DNA from: Oreocharis arfaki
Lineage: Eukaryota > Chordata > Aves > Passeriformes > Paramythiidae
DNA length: 64,000 bases
Direction of reading: 5' to 3'
NCBI GenBank assembly: GCA_013398015.1
Contig: VZRR01007628.1
Location: 1 to 64,000 of the forward strand
Each line of letters opens with the position of its first letter. Position 1 is the stretch's first letter. Below, in pieces: positions 22,708-33,800 of this stretch. The notes below the pieces were generated by a model that saw only the letters and a list, made by a program, of their open reading frames with translations, had not been told where the DNA came from and did not search any database. The position numbers and the translations under genes were made by a program.

Positions 22708-23690
22708 GAGGTCTAGTGCTGTTATAATAGGCTGCCATGTGAAAGGAAGCACGCTTTCTATTGGAGTGAAGGGAAAAGCAAAAATTGTAATGCCTTTCCC
22801 TTGCCTCCTCTATATTTATATGTCCTTACCTGTGGTGAGCCAAGCACAGTTCGTCCCACTGAGTCGTGAGGGTAAAGTGAAAAATGACAGACAGGAATCA
22901 TTACTGTGACAGCCCCACAGAGAATGTAGGGAACATATGAGTCACTGCAGCTCCTGGAGTTCAGTGACTCAAATCCAGAAGCAGATGGCCTTTTTGTTTA
23001 TGTCTGTGGGTGAAATGGAGTAAAAGTCCCTTTGTGCTCTGGAGACTGCCTGGTGTGTTGATAGGAAAAACTATCCATGTGTGTTGCTACAAGACTTTTT
23101 TTCTTTTCAGCAATGTACGAGGAAAAATTATAGAAACAAGATAATGAGGGTTATATTTTTTCTCTCTCCTCCACTCCCCCTTTATGTTTTAGGGTGTTTA
23201 GAACTCTTTCTCTCTGTTAATGTGCCAGTGATTTTTGGTTGCCCTACTTTATGTATAGCTTAAATGATGGAGGCTATTACCCTTTGACAGTGAGAAGCAG
23301 AGGATTCACAAGGGGGCAACTGCAGGCAGTTTGCAACAGGAAGCTTTCTGAGGCTTTCCTGGGCAGCCACCATTTCTTTATTATCTGCAATGGAAGTATT
23401 TCTAAGCAGTCTGTGATGCAGATAAAACACTGACTCTGAAATGGGTTGTGGACTGCCTGCCTTTGCTTCCTGAAGGAGCTGCCACTTGATACAGGCATGC
23501 TGGAATCCTCTTTCATTCCTTCCTTCCTGCAACACTTTGCATGGGGGCAGATTAGGGGGATGGGAGCCCTTAGTCTTGTTTATGGAGGTATTCTTTGACC
23601 TTCTTTCAGGTGCCCCTATCCTCAGCAAAATGCAGGTTTTAATTCTCTTTGATTTTATAAATAAAAAACTTTGTGAATGCTCTTGGTTCC
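22708..23690 (+). other. Candidate terminal exon with stop and polyadenylation signal
   Basis: The acceptor TGTCTCTCTTCATTTAG ends at 22707. In phase with the previous candidate exon, six codons follow (GGLVLL, the first completed by the last base of that exon) before a TAA stop at 22725-22727. About 935 bases downstream an AATAAA at 23661-23666 precedes T/G-rich sequence, a plausible cleavage site. The long 3' part is otherwise unremarkable. End position is an estimate. On the minus strand the same region has a possible donor (CACAG/GTAAGG near 22832), which I consider weaker. Confidence 0.22.
23661..23666 (+). terminator. Possible polyadenylation signal AATAAA
   Basis: AATAAA lies in ATAAATAAAAAAC and is followed within 30 bases by TTTGTGAATGCTCTTGGTT, a G/T-rich element. 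It only matters if the candidate transcript upstream is real. Confidence 0.25.
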
Positions 23691-26600
23691 TGTTACAACT
23701 TGCTGTTTACCTAACTTAGCCAACAAACTTTATATCAAGGAATTCTGTAGCTGAGACACTATTTCAGATGTTTAGTGACTCTCTAGGTTCATGTGAATGC
23801 AGATACTTGCAAACCAGATTAAAATCATGATTGTGAAAACTCAGGTTTTGTCCAAAATCCAGATGTTTTCAAATGCTGTAGAGAAAAACATTGAACTGTA
23901 GGGACTGCTAGCAAAGGAAGTAAGAATATTACTGAACTAATGTCTCTGGCTTTCTCTGCTGATAAAATCTGCTATATTGGATCCTGTGTGCATCCCAATG
24001 CTGCAGTACAAATTTAAAACTAAGGCAATGATTCATCATGTGCAATGCTGCTCCCTTTTAGCTTTGGTAGCTGTTTTGAAAGTGAGTAAATGACTTTATA
24101 GAATTAGGTTCAGCCACAAAAGCATCAGAGACCTTGACACTCTCTTCCTTTCCTTTCACTGGAGTTACAGGAAGTGGTATTGGAATGTGATCTAATTATC
24201 CTCATCTATTGTTTAATATGTTGTGCTGTCTAATTTCTGACAATCTTGTCTATGCAAGAATGCTTACTTAAAAAAAGCAACATTAGAGATGGAGAAGGCT
24301 CTTGCCAGGGCTGTTTACACCTTTGGGGTAGGGGCTGAGATGTTTATGCCAGTTAATTCTTCACTATGTTCTACAGGATGCAAAACAGGCCTACAATGCA
24401 GTGATCTAAAAGGAAATTATTTTCTTCGTTTGCTATTCTGGAAGTAAATGAGTTGATTTTTCAATGAGTGGGGGATTCATTTGAATTTACATGCAGGGCC
24501 CTTTTTTTCATAAAACAAGTATAATCCTGAATTATTAATGTTTTTTTTCATTTTTCTTTCAGTGGTTGGTTAACCTGGAAGGAAACAAACCAGAGTTTAT
24601 TCTACAGGCACTCTCTCTTTATTGCCAGAATGGAAACATGTTCTGATAATTATAGTTTTACTAATTGTACTTATTTGTTTAATCCTCATAAGAAGAATAT
24701 TTTTTTAAGTCTAGTTTGCTGTTTGACACTGCAGCTGAATGATGAATTATGAGTGGGAAAGAGGTCAAGTCTGTTTGTGTGATCTTGTCCCTGATTCTCT
24801 GTTGAGTTCCTGTGAGGTCCTTTCTGAAGGAAAGCTCAGTCAGTTTTAAATAATTCAAGCAGGCTACAGACCTTATACTTGTACAGTGCAGATATGCACC
24901 TTATGGGAAAGATTGTAGGATCTCTAGCCCTACTACTTTTTGCAGCTTGCTATCACAGTTTGTTTGGTTTTATTGCTTTGTTAGTAAAATCCTTACTGTC
25001 TTTCTGTCAAGTTATTTCTCGCTGGTAAATGTAGAGGACTGCTCTACTTTGCTCTGCTTAGGGACAGTGTTTTCTTTTTCACAATAAGAAATGGGCTTGT
25101 TCTTTCTTCTCAGAGAATAAAGAAACAGAGCCAGAATGCTTCTAAAGGATGCAATCTCTTTGTTGGGTTAAGCGGACCTTGATCAGGCTTTCTACTGGAA
25201 AACTTTGGAATTTGAATACACCAGCAAAGTACTAATCCCAGTTCTAGATTGTCATTGGATTCCTGTCCTCTTCCTAGGTGAGTTGACTTGTTGTACTCAG
25301 AAAGTACTGAAGGAACAAAACCCCTTTAACCATTTTAAGTTTGTGTACACTTCTGTTTATTTGAGTTTTTCAATGTGTGTAAAATCAGAATGTCTGGCAG
25401 TGAGTGGGGCAAAGGGAAAATAATTGTACAATGTCATGAGTAACTGTGTAAAGTTCAGTGAATCTTAATAATTCTTAAACATGCTAAACTGAAGATACCC
25501 AACAAAGTATTTATGTTGTGTAAAAATCACCATTTAACAGATGTGTAAAGGCAGGAAAAGTTCCATTCATGTAACCGTTCAGGCTATTTCTCAAGAAGCT
25601 TGAATTCATCCGCTGGTTGTATCACGTGAGATAGGCAGTTTCCTATTTTCTTGCTGGGAAATATCCCTCTTAAGGAAACTGGCTGAATGATCTCATGGTT
25701 GCTTGCTTTCTGCCAGTTATAATTCACGTCTTCCTCCTGGATTGGGTATGGCAGTTATCTAATTGTCTGTTTCAAAATGGAGTTTATTTATTATGTTAAT
25801 GGATTGGCATTTGGGAATGTTATCCCTTCACTTTTTTTCATAAATGATTTATCGGCTCTGTTATTGCTTGCATGTTCATTACTGCGCTTCTCAAAAGATT
25901 TTTCTAGAGTCCTGTTTTGAAGAGGACCACAGGAAGAAGATGAACAAAGCTTAGTATTTGACCAGGAATTTACTTATATCTCTTAAGCAACATTTTTTAG
26001 GCACTGACACTTCCTCAATAGTTCCAGAGGGAAAACAAGGAAGTTAGGGCTTGTGTTTTTGTTACAACTTCCAGGGTAATCCTGTAGTTTATCCCATTTT
26101 ACCTTCTTCATGATTGTTGTACATATGTTTTTGTGACTACAAGAATATACTGAATTCCTTGGATCTTTCTGCAGACAGAGAGGCTTCTGAGTGTGTGAAG
26201 TATTCTAGAACTACTCTGAAGAGAATTGCTGTTTTCTCAAGATCTATCAAGAAATGTAGTCACTCCACCAAGTATTTCTTACTGGCCCATATTCCTTCCT
26301 ATGGGATAATTCATTGCTTTTTACCAAGAGAAAGTTGAAGCAGTCATTTGTTAAACCTCATAGATGGGATTGGTGTCAGAGCAATATTTAACATTTTGGA
26401 TGGCTTGCCACTCAGATTGACGTGTGTCACCTCTCCTCACATAAACCAGGCTGAAAGCTGTGCTGAGCATGCTGTCAGAATGGCACAGCCTCTCTGTGAT
26501 GGCATTGTCTGTGATGCTGAGAGCTGGGAAAAGGGCTGCAGGTCCCTGGGGTTCTTTTGGGTATCAGTTTGCATTTTGCCTGCACAGCTTCTTTATGGGT

Positions 26601-26746
26601 AGAGATACAGGGTGGATGTGGGGGCCTGGAACCATAATGGAGTGCAGCACAGCAACCCCCACCCCTGCTTTGCACCTCACTGCTTGATAATGTAAACACA
26701 CCTGGTGTCCTGGAATTTCTAGGTGGTGTTAATTCCAGAATATAGT
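23691..26746. other. Unique sequence, no gene seen
   Basis: A strong acceptor-like pyrimidine tract (about 24541-24562) is followed by 28 open codons and a stop, but no partner exon is evident. A slightly GC-richer patch lies at 26440-26700. No transposon is recognised. Confidence 0.5.
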
Positions 26747-26806
26747 GTCATGGAATCATTAAGTTGGAAAAGACTTCCAAAATCATCAAGTCCAAGTCCA
26801 ACACAT
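26747..26806 (-). mobile_element. CR1 LINE 3' terminal scrap
   Basis: On the plus strand it reads GTCATGGAATCATTAAGTTG and then GGAAAAGACTTCCAAAATCATCAAGTCCAAGTCCAAC. This is the reverse complement of the CR1 3' end, with the degenerate GATTC(C)ATGA terminal motif at its left edge. Only about 60 bases remain. Confidence 0.75.
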
Positions 26807-27410
26807 GTGAACAAAAGCATCTTCCTAAAATGGGTTGTAATGGAAAAATTCCTTCATTTAAATTATATTCATACTCCATTTCTCTTTGTCATAGTGCAGC
26901 TGATTAGCTTTAGGGCTTTGGATGCTGTAAGTGTACATGTTTTCTTCCAAGATCTTGAAGTGAAAGAAACCAACCCCATATCCACAGTAATACCCTTTGG
27001 GACAAATTAGGAAAAAAGACCTGTTAGCTTTTCGGTACTGTGGTCACAGTTGTCAATAGGACATGGTATTGAGACACCACACAGGAAAATCTTTGCTCTT
27101 CTAGGTGATGGAGCTTTATTCCTCAGGTAGGTCATTGCACATACATCTGCTTCCAGAGCATGAGGCACAGATGTGCATCTTTCCTCCATTCATTTTGATT
27201 AAAATACCCTTACAACCAATAAGCAATGCGAAGAAATACTTTTTTGGCTTTGTCTCATGTTCCCACATTTCACTTTCTTACTGTTTTTTTTAATTTGTCT
27301 TTAGTGTTTTCCCCAATCCTGCTTCATTATGTTCCATTTTGTTATTCTCATCATCTGGTCTCAGCCCATCTCCATCAAGTCATCATTTAATCTTACTCCC
27401 TCCTCCCTGG
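26807..27410. other. Unique spacer before LTR B
   Basis: No gene or repeat is recognised. A pyrimidine-rich part just before the LTR (27290-27405) may be the remains of an old insertion. Confidence 0.45.
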
Positions 27411-27673
27411 TGATGCCTTAGGTTTTGACTTTTATATTTTTCAAATCCTGTACTGCCTAGTGTGTAACTCTGAGGTTTCTTGTGGCCTGTTAGCTGCTGT
27501 TCTCTCATGCTGGTTAGATGTAACAAACCTCTCTAGGTTTGCTCTCCAAGGACACAAGGCTCCAAAATGTGTAAACTAAAGCCCTTTGAAGAGGAGAGCA
27601 AACTTGGAGTAGTTACATCATTAACTGAGGTTGTAATTGTAGAATTAACCCTGAAATGCAAATGGACCAAACT

Positions 27674-27681
27674 TATAAAAG
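27674..27681 (+). promoter_or_regulatory. TATA box of LTR B
   Basis: TATAAAAG, identical to LTR A and followed by TGTGAAGAAC. Confidence 0.55.
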
Positions 27682-27759
27682 TGTGAAGAACCCATGACCC
27701 AGGGTCCATCTTGGGTGTAGCTTTTTGACTACCCAGGGTGTACCTTTGAAGGCCCTTCA

Positions 27760-27765
27760 AATAAA
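27760..27765 (+). terminator. Polyadenylation signal of LTR B
   Basis: AATAAA 78 bases after the TATA box, followed by TTTTATTCTCC and TTGTCTAGTCTC as in LTR A. Confidence 0.5.
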
Positions 27766-27833
27766 TACCTGCTTTTATTCTCCTCTTCTTGTCTAGTCTC
27801 TGTTTTTAGGTGGCCACCTTGAGGCATCACTGG

Positions 27834-30800
27834 TACTCTTCCTCTCTTTCTTCTGTGGTTGTTCTTTTTCTGTCTTCTGGTTTAAGTAGGGGGAAACTTG
27901 TGCTTCCTGGATGTGGTTCAGTATGAATTTAAGTTGATAGCATTCTTTTAACACTGTACCAGATCTAGATGTGCCAACTTTTTCCTTGCAGTCAGGATTG
28001 GGTGCTGCAGAAGCTTCAAAAGAAAGTTGACACCCAAGCCTTATTAAAAATAACTCACCTACTGGATCACCTCTCAGGAGAGATGATACTAGAAGTAATG
28101 CAGGCAACTAATTTGTGCAAGAAAGGTAAAAGATCCAAGAGAATGAAATTAATAGCATCATTAAAAACATAAAATTCTGCTTCAGTGCCTTTAATTTGTA
28201 AAGAAAGCAGGTTAATGATGGTGTAGGCAAAGGGTTAGATATAATTGGTTTCTATTTTAATTGGAAAATTTGCAGTGAGTAGAAAGCCATAGAAGGATAC
28301 CAGATCAGAACACCTCAGAATATTCATGCTTTGCTTATTCACAGAACAGGAACATCATGACAGAGGAGCTTTCTGGTTTTTATGTCCTTAGCATCCTTTG
28401 ACACGAGTTTTAAGAAGCCACTTGTTTCCCACATTTGCCCAGGAACAAATTCTATCTGTGGAAGAAACAGCATGATTTCTGAGATGCTCTTTAGAGGCCT
28501 AATTCCAAGACAACTCTGGATTGCTCCCTTTTCATTGCATGCCTTTCCTATTCTGTGTACTTCAGGACATTTCTAGTGGCTTCTCTTCTGGTAAATTTGC
28601 CTTTTATCTTACTACCAGTCAGAGCTGGTTAGCAAAAGTAAACATAGAAGAACCTAGTGATGTTTTATCTTTAAACCTCTTTCTACAAATCTATATGATT
28701 TGGCAATTTCTGTGTTAAAGTACGGTTTATTTAATGTTTCTAGGATTTAAACTCTGCCTTGATTTTTTATAGCATCCTTGAATAACAGCACATTGATGTG
28801 CCAGAGATTTGGGATCTAGTCAGAGCAAAAACTTCATAACTCCTGGGCTTAAGCTATTAAAAAAAAAATAGTATTTGTGCACCAGGAGCCAGAACTTATG
28901 TTTTAGTCGTTATCTCCCTCTATCATTTTAGAGCTCCCATAGCTTTGCTCGTCTGCTGAGCTACATCCAGGAGAGAGAAACAAACAGTACTTGCTAGATA
29001 GCCTGTTATTATGTGAACAAATATCAGAGGGAGGAAAGATTAAGCCTGCTTCTAATCTTTTATATTGATCATGCTTTCTATCAAAGCTGTTGAAAGAGGA
29101 AGTTCCTGATGGTACTGGTTTGATTACCAGGTATACACCTGTGGTTATATATGGCCCTCTGAGAGGCTTCTGCAGCTACAGAAAGCTGGGTGGACAACTG
29201 GGCTTTTATAAAACATAAATGTTTGTGCCTGTGTGCTGGGCACATGGATGGATGGGGAAAAAAATTCTTCAAGTAAATGCATTTCAAGGCCATTCAGGTA
29301 ATACTGTATTACCAAATAAAGTTTTAACCCACAAGACTAAAACCAAAGCTTTTTAAGAATTCTCTATAAATCTCTCAGAAAAAGACATTGAAACCACAGA
29401 GAAGAAGGTTAAATACACGCAATAGTAACCTATTGAATCACAGCATCTGCTGCACTTAAAAATAAACTACTCTAAAATTGAATAACATTCTAAAAAATTC
29501 TGTCAAAATGTTTTCACTTGGGTATATGTAAAAATTCTTACAGAAAGGTTCATGTTATTGAGTTCAGTATTTCAAAGGGGACTTTAGATATTTAGATGTG
29601 TATCTTCTACTTTTAGTCGTATTTAGGAATTGGTGGGAAGAAATGTGTATTTGTTTGTGTAGTTTGGTGTAGTACCAAGGAATTTGGATTTCACAATCAA
29701 GTACTTTGCTGAATCAAATATTTTTAAACAGTTTATCTTTTCTAAAATGTTAGCAAGTGCTTTGTGCTGATGAAAGCTAGGTTCTTGATTAACAGGTTTT
29801 TAAGAAAATAAACTGTTAACACTTCTCCATGGCTTTCTTGAGGTATTAAGTCAGTTCTGACATGTTATAACTGCAGCACAAGAGCAGAGGTTTTTGGTTG
29901 GTTTTTTTTTAGACACACTTGATTTTTAGTACGTCTAAGATGATCAGTCTCCATTCAATAAAACTGGCTATGACTGTGCAGGGAAAGTAAATATCCAGAA
30001 GTAGGTAGGCACATATGAGTAAGATTATTTACAGGTTGTAAACACAGAACAGCTGGTCCAAATGCCCTCTTGTTCTTCACCTGTCTTGAAAATGGGTTTT
30101 TCCATACTCACGGTGCATCAGCATCCCCAATATCTGATTAGTGTTCTCCATTTTTCCTGCTTCTTTTTCTGGGCATTCGAGTACATTCAAATATTTGTAG
30201 TTTAAGTTCATTTTTTTAGTGACTGCTAGGAGGTAGACCTGAGAGTTTGAACTTTTGTATAAACATCTGCTTCATAAACTCTTGGGAAATTAGTCCATTA
30301 TAAAAGGTTTTGTTATTGCTGTGATGTGGTTTAATGTTGATTTTGGATGTTTTAAGAAGCATCTCTGCATTAGATACGTGTTGGGGTAACATTGACAGGA
30401 TTCTATTTAGTCAATCACCTATAGAATATTTTCTAATTCTTTTCACATGCTTAGATTTTATTGCAGAATAAAACTGTCTTAATGGTGTAGTTTTTCTTTA
30501 TATACTGTATCTGTGACAAAACATAAAAATCCTTAAAAGTTGTTTAGATGAGCATATTCTGGGATGTAAAGGAACTGCCTATACTGGAAGATAAGCTGAT
30601 TCCTGTTGTGTGAAATGTTTCTTTTTCCGCTCTGCATAGGTTCAAAGGTGTTTTTACAGACAGAGCAGTCATTTTGGATGAGCCTGTCTCCTGAAATTCA
30701 TGGTATCTTTCCCTGTCCTAGAGAAATGGAAGTTTTCTTCCCTTTTCACATTACATCTACCAGCCTGCGGGCAAGTGGTCTCTAGATGAGTTGTTTCTCC

Positions 30801-33800
30801 AGTCGTGTAGTCAGTGTTGCCTGTCCCAAAGGGTGTGAGAGGAGAGGGCAGCGAGGGCAATCTAAAACTTGAGGAGAGTGAGGAAAAAGATTTTTCCCTT
30901 CCCCTGCTTCCCCAATGCACTATGGGACACATCACCACTATGGAAGGAATGTTGTGTTTCCTTGTGCATACACATTAGGGCTGTTCCCTTTATCCAAAAC
31001 CACCCTGTGGTTTTAGGACCTTGCTGAGTTGTTGAGGTAGGCAGTGAGAACAGTCTCAGGGGATGGTGGCATTCAGGCTTTTCAGTGTCCTGGACAGGTA
31101 CCAGAGCCAGCTCAGAGTTGTCTCTATTGCTGGTTACAGTCACTGTGTCAGAGTTTGAGCTAACGACTCTAAAGAGAAGCTCCCTTTGGGTGTCATGGTT
31201 GTTGGCTCTTCTGCTTCCAAAACCTGGACTGCTGTTTTGGAGGCATACCAGGCAATTTGGGGACTTTGACAGTTGAATTTGGGTGATTTAGTAGGAACAG
31301 TGAGGAGTTCTGCTGTCGCCCTTATGCATTCCAGTCCTTGCCAGAAGTTCCTGCCCCAGAGAGGAGCTGTGTGCCAGCTCTTCTGCCACTCTCATTCACA
31401 GCATTTCAGCTGATGCTGAGTGGGTACTAACGTGCAGTGAACTATTGCAGTCTGGTGGGTTCATAAGGAATAAGAGAAAGAAAGTGGGGTGGAAGAAAAA
31501 AGGATTAGAGCAGGACAGAAAATGGAATGCAGATAAGGACAAATATTGATGTTGGCAAAGAGGCGATGTAATTCCTTTTGGATAAGTGACATTTATAGGT
31601 TATGAAATACCTGCAGAAAATCTCAAAGAAATAATTGAACCAGACATCCTTCTGTTCTGGTGATCTGTGAAAGTAAAATCCAATACTCCATGGTTTATGG
31701 AAAAATAAGTTTATGCTTCATTGTATAATACTGGTCTAATGATGAGCTGACTTTCAAATTATACCACGTGCACTTTTGATATGTAATTTTACAGATGGAG
31801 CAATTTTTATTCTGAATTTAAGATTTCTACAAGCTTGGATTTCCTGTTCTTGTCCCTAATTCTTGTTGTTTCTTTACCCCTTAGAGACTAATTCCTTCTT
31901 AAATGAGATACAAGATCCCCAAATACTCACATATGATTAGTTCCTCAGAGAGGCTGAAAGAGGTACAAAATAAATGAAAAAATTTCTTTCTTTATTCAGC
32001 AAAGTAAGTCAGACTTAAATTAAGAATTGGAAATGATTTTATGGAAAAATGCTCTGAGCTATTGACAGTCTGGAGCTCTTTGCTCATGGCCAGTAATGGC
32101 AACAGAAATTTAAGAACAATTAACATGAATGAAATGAAGAAAGTGCCCAACCAATCACCAGAAAAAAAAAAAAAAGGAAAAGAACATGTGCCTTTTCCAT
32201 CTGCATTATTTCAGACACATTTATTTTTTTGGTATAGCATTTCCATTTTATTTCATGGTAACATGAATTCTCCTTGCTTCCTCTGCTTATAATTTATAGT
32301 GTATCCTAAAGTTGTAAGTGGTTTTTAATGTCCCTTGACAAATATTATAGATCTGAATGAGAATCAAATGCAATTATTGTTGAATGCAGTCTGTGGGAAG
32401 AGATAACGTTAAAATTCATGCTTAACTGATGACATAAACGTGACTTTTTTCAGTGCTGATTGTAGCTGACCCCACAGCTAGTTGGTCAAAAGGAGCGCTG
32501 CTTTACACCATTTTCAAGAACTGGGATCTATTCTTTATTTTCTAGGGGATGGAGATGGCAACAAAGCAATAGTTCTGGAATACTGCCCTATGTGCATTAG
32601 GTCTGTGCAGGGGAAATACAGAGCTATGGAAAAGCTTTTATGTAAGCCCTGAATTTAGTTCCTGTGTTCGCAGCCATTCCTGGTTTCTGGGATACGTTAA
32701 AAAACAGTATATATCTTCAGCTTCCTATTTTAAGAAATGCTTCTGTCTGATTCTCTCTATATAATATGGAAATAATGCGTTTCCCTCACAGTCATAACAG
32801 CAGGCAGTCACTTCCATGGCTGTGCTTTTTAGGGAGTGCAGTATTATTTTGGAAATGTAAAGGAGCCATCTGCTTACAAATGATTGTGTTGATACTGATG
32901 GAAAATTTCTTTTCTGAGGCAGATTATGCCTTCTTTCTCTACCCCCATTAATGTCCCCTCAGTAATCCTTTGGTGTTCTTTCACTGTATTACTCTAATCA
33001 GGAGTCTTTCGTTTTGTTCCTGGCACTGCTGAGAGATGAAAACATTCGAATTTGATGTGACAGCGTAGTTACCTGCATATTGTTTGTCTCTTAGGATATA
33101 TCCCATAGGCCTGTCTGAACTCTGAGGATAATACAGGGAAGAAAATGTGGGTGCATGAGTGCACATCTACAGGAGTAAGTGCTGTTATTTGCCACTGCTT
33201 GTTGTAACTCAATATATATCATTCAGAGACATTATTTATGTTTAAACCTTGCTAATGATGTAAATGGGGTTGCTTTTTCACTGAAGAATGAAATTTATTC
33301 ATAGCTGTTCTGACGTTTTCTTCTCAAACTGAAATTCCTAATAATTCTAAGATATGTTTTATGTTTTTCCCTAAGCTCTTTAAGAGGGATCCATTTCTAC
33401 TCCATGATCAGATCCATAGAATGGTGTAGAACTGAAGCTGTCAGTGGGTGTTCATCGCTGAATCAGTTTATACCTTTTCCAGAGGTATATATGCCTTTTT
33501 ATATGCCTTTTCCTTTTATATAACTTTTAAATACATTTTTTATATACCTGGTCCTTATGCACTTCTGAGAAACCGAGTATCAGCTTCTTATTTCATGCAT
33601 ATATCACTGTAGATCAGTCTATGCTTGTTTGTAGCCAAACCCATGGGTTTAGTTTTGTTTTCTGATTTTTTCAGTTAGGATTTTAGAAGTAAGTAGGGCT
33701 GAGCAAATAACATCTGTTGTCACATATGTTAAAAGTTTAACAGCAGTAGGGGAAAAAAAGGATAAAGGCCGTATATAAACTTTGTAAGATGAATTGTAAC

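Larger units (their letters stand above)
27411..27829 (+). mobile_element. Solo LTR B of the TGATGCC family, 419 bases
   Basis: The element has perfect 7-base inverted ends TGATGCC and GGCATCA and is flanked on both sides by CTGG (27407-27410 and 27830-27833), a clean 4-base target-site duplication. It aligns along its whole length with LTR A (13966-14399) and shares the TATA box and AATAAA. Being flanked by its own duplication, it is a separate solo LTR and not the partner of LTR A. The 75-codon minus-strand frame within it is not a gene. Confidence 0.86.

Noticed and set aside
26102..26170. Possible 66-base minus-strand exon (acceptor CTGTCTGCAG, donor GAAG/GTAAAA)
   Set aside because: Twenty-two open codons between moderate splice sites is easily reached by chance, and no partner exon is near.
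13966..27829. LTR A and LTR B as the two ends of a single 13.9 kb provirus
   Set aside because: Each LTR has its own flanking 4-base duplication, no primer-binding site follows LTR A, the copies differ greatly, and nothing retroviral lies between.
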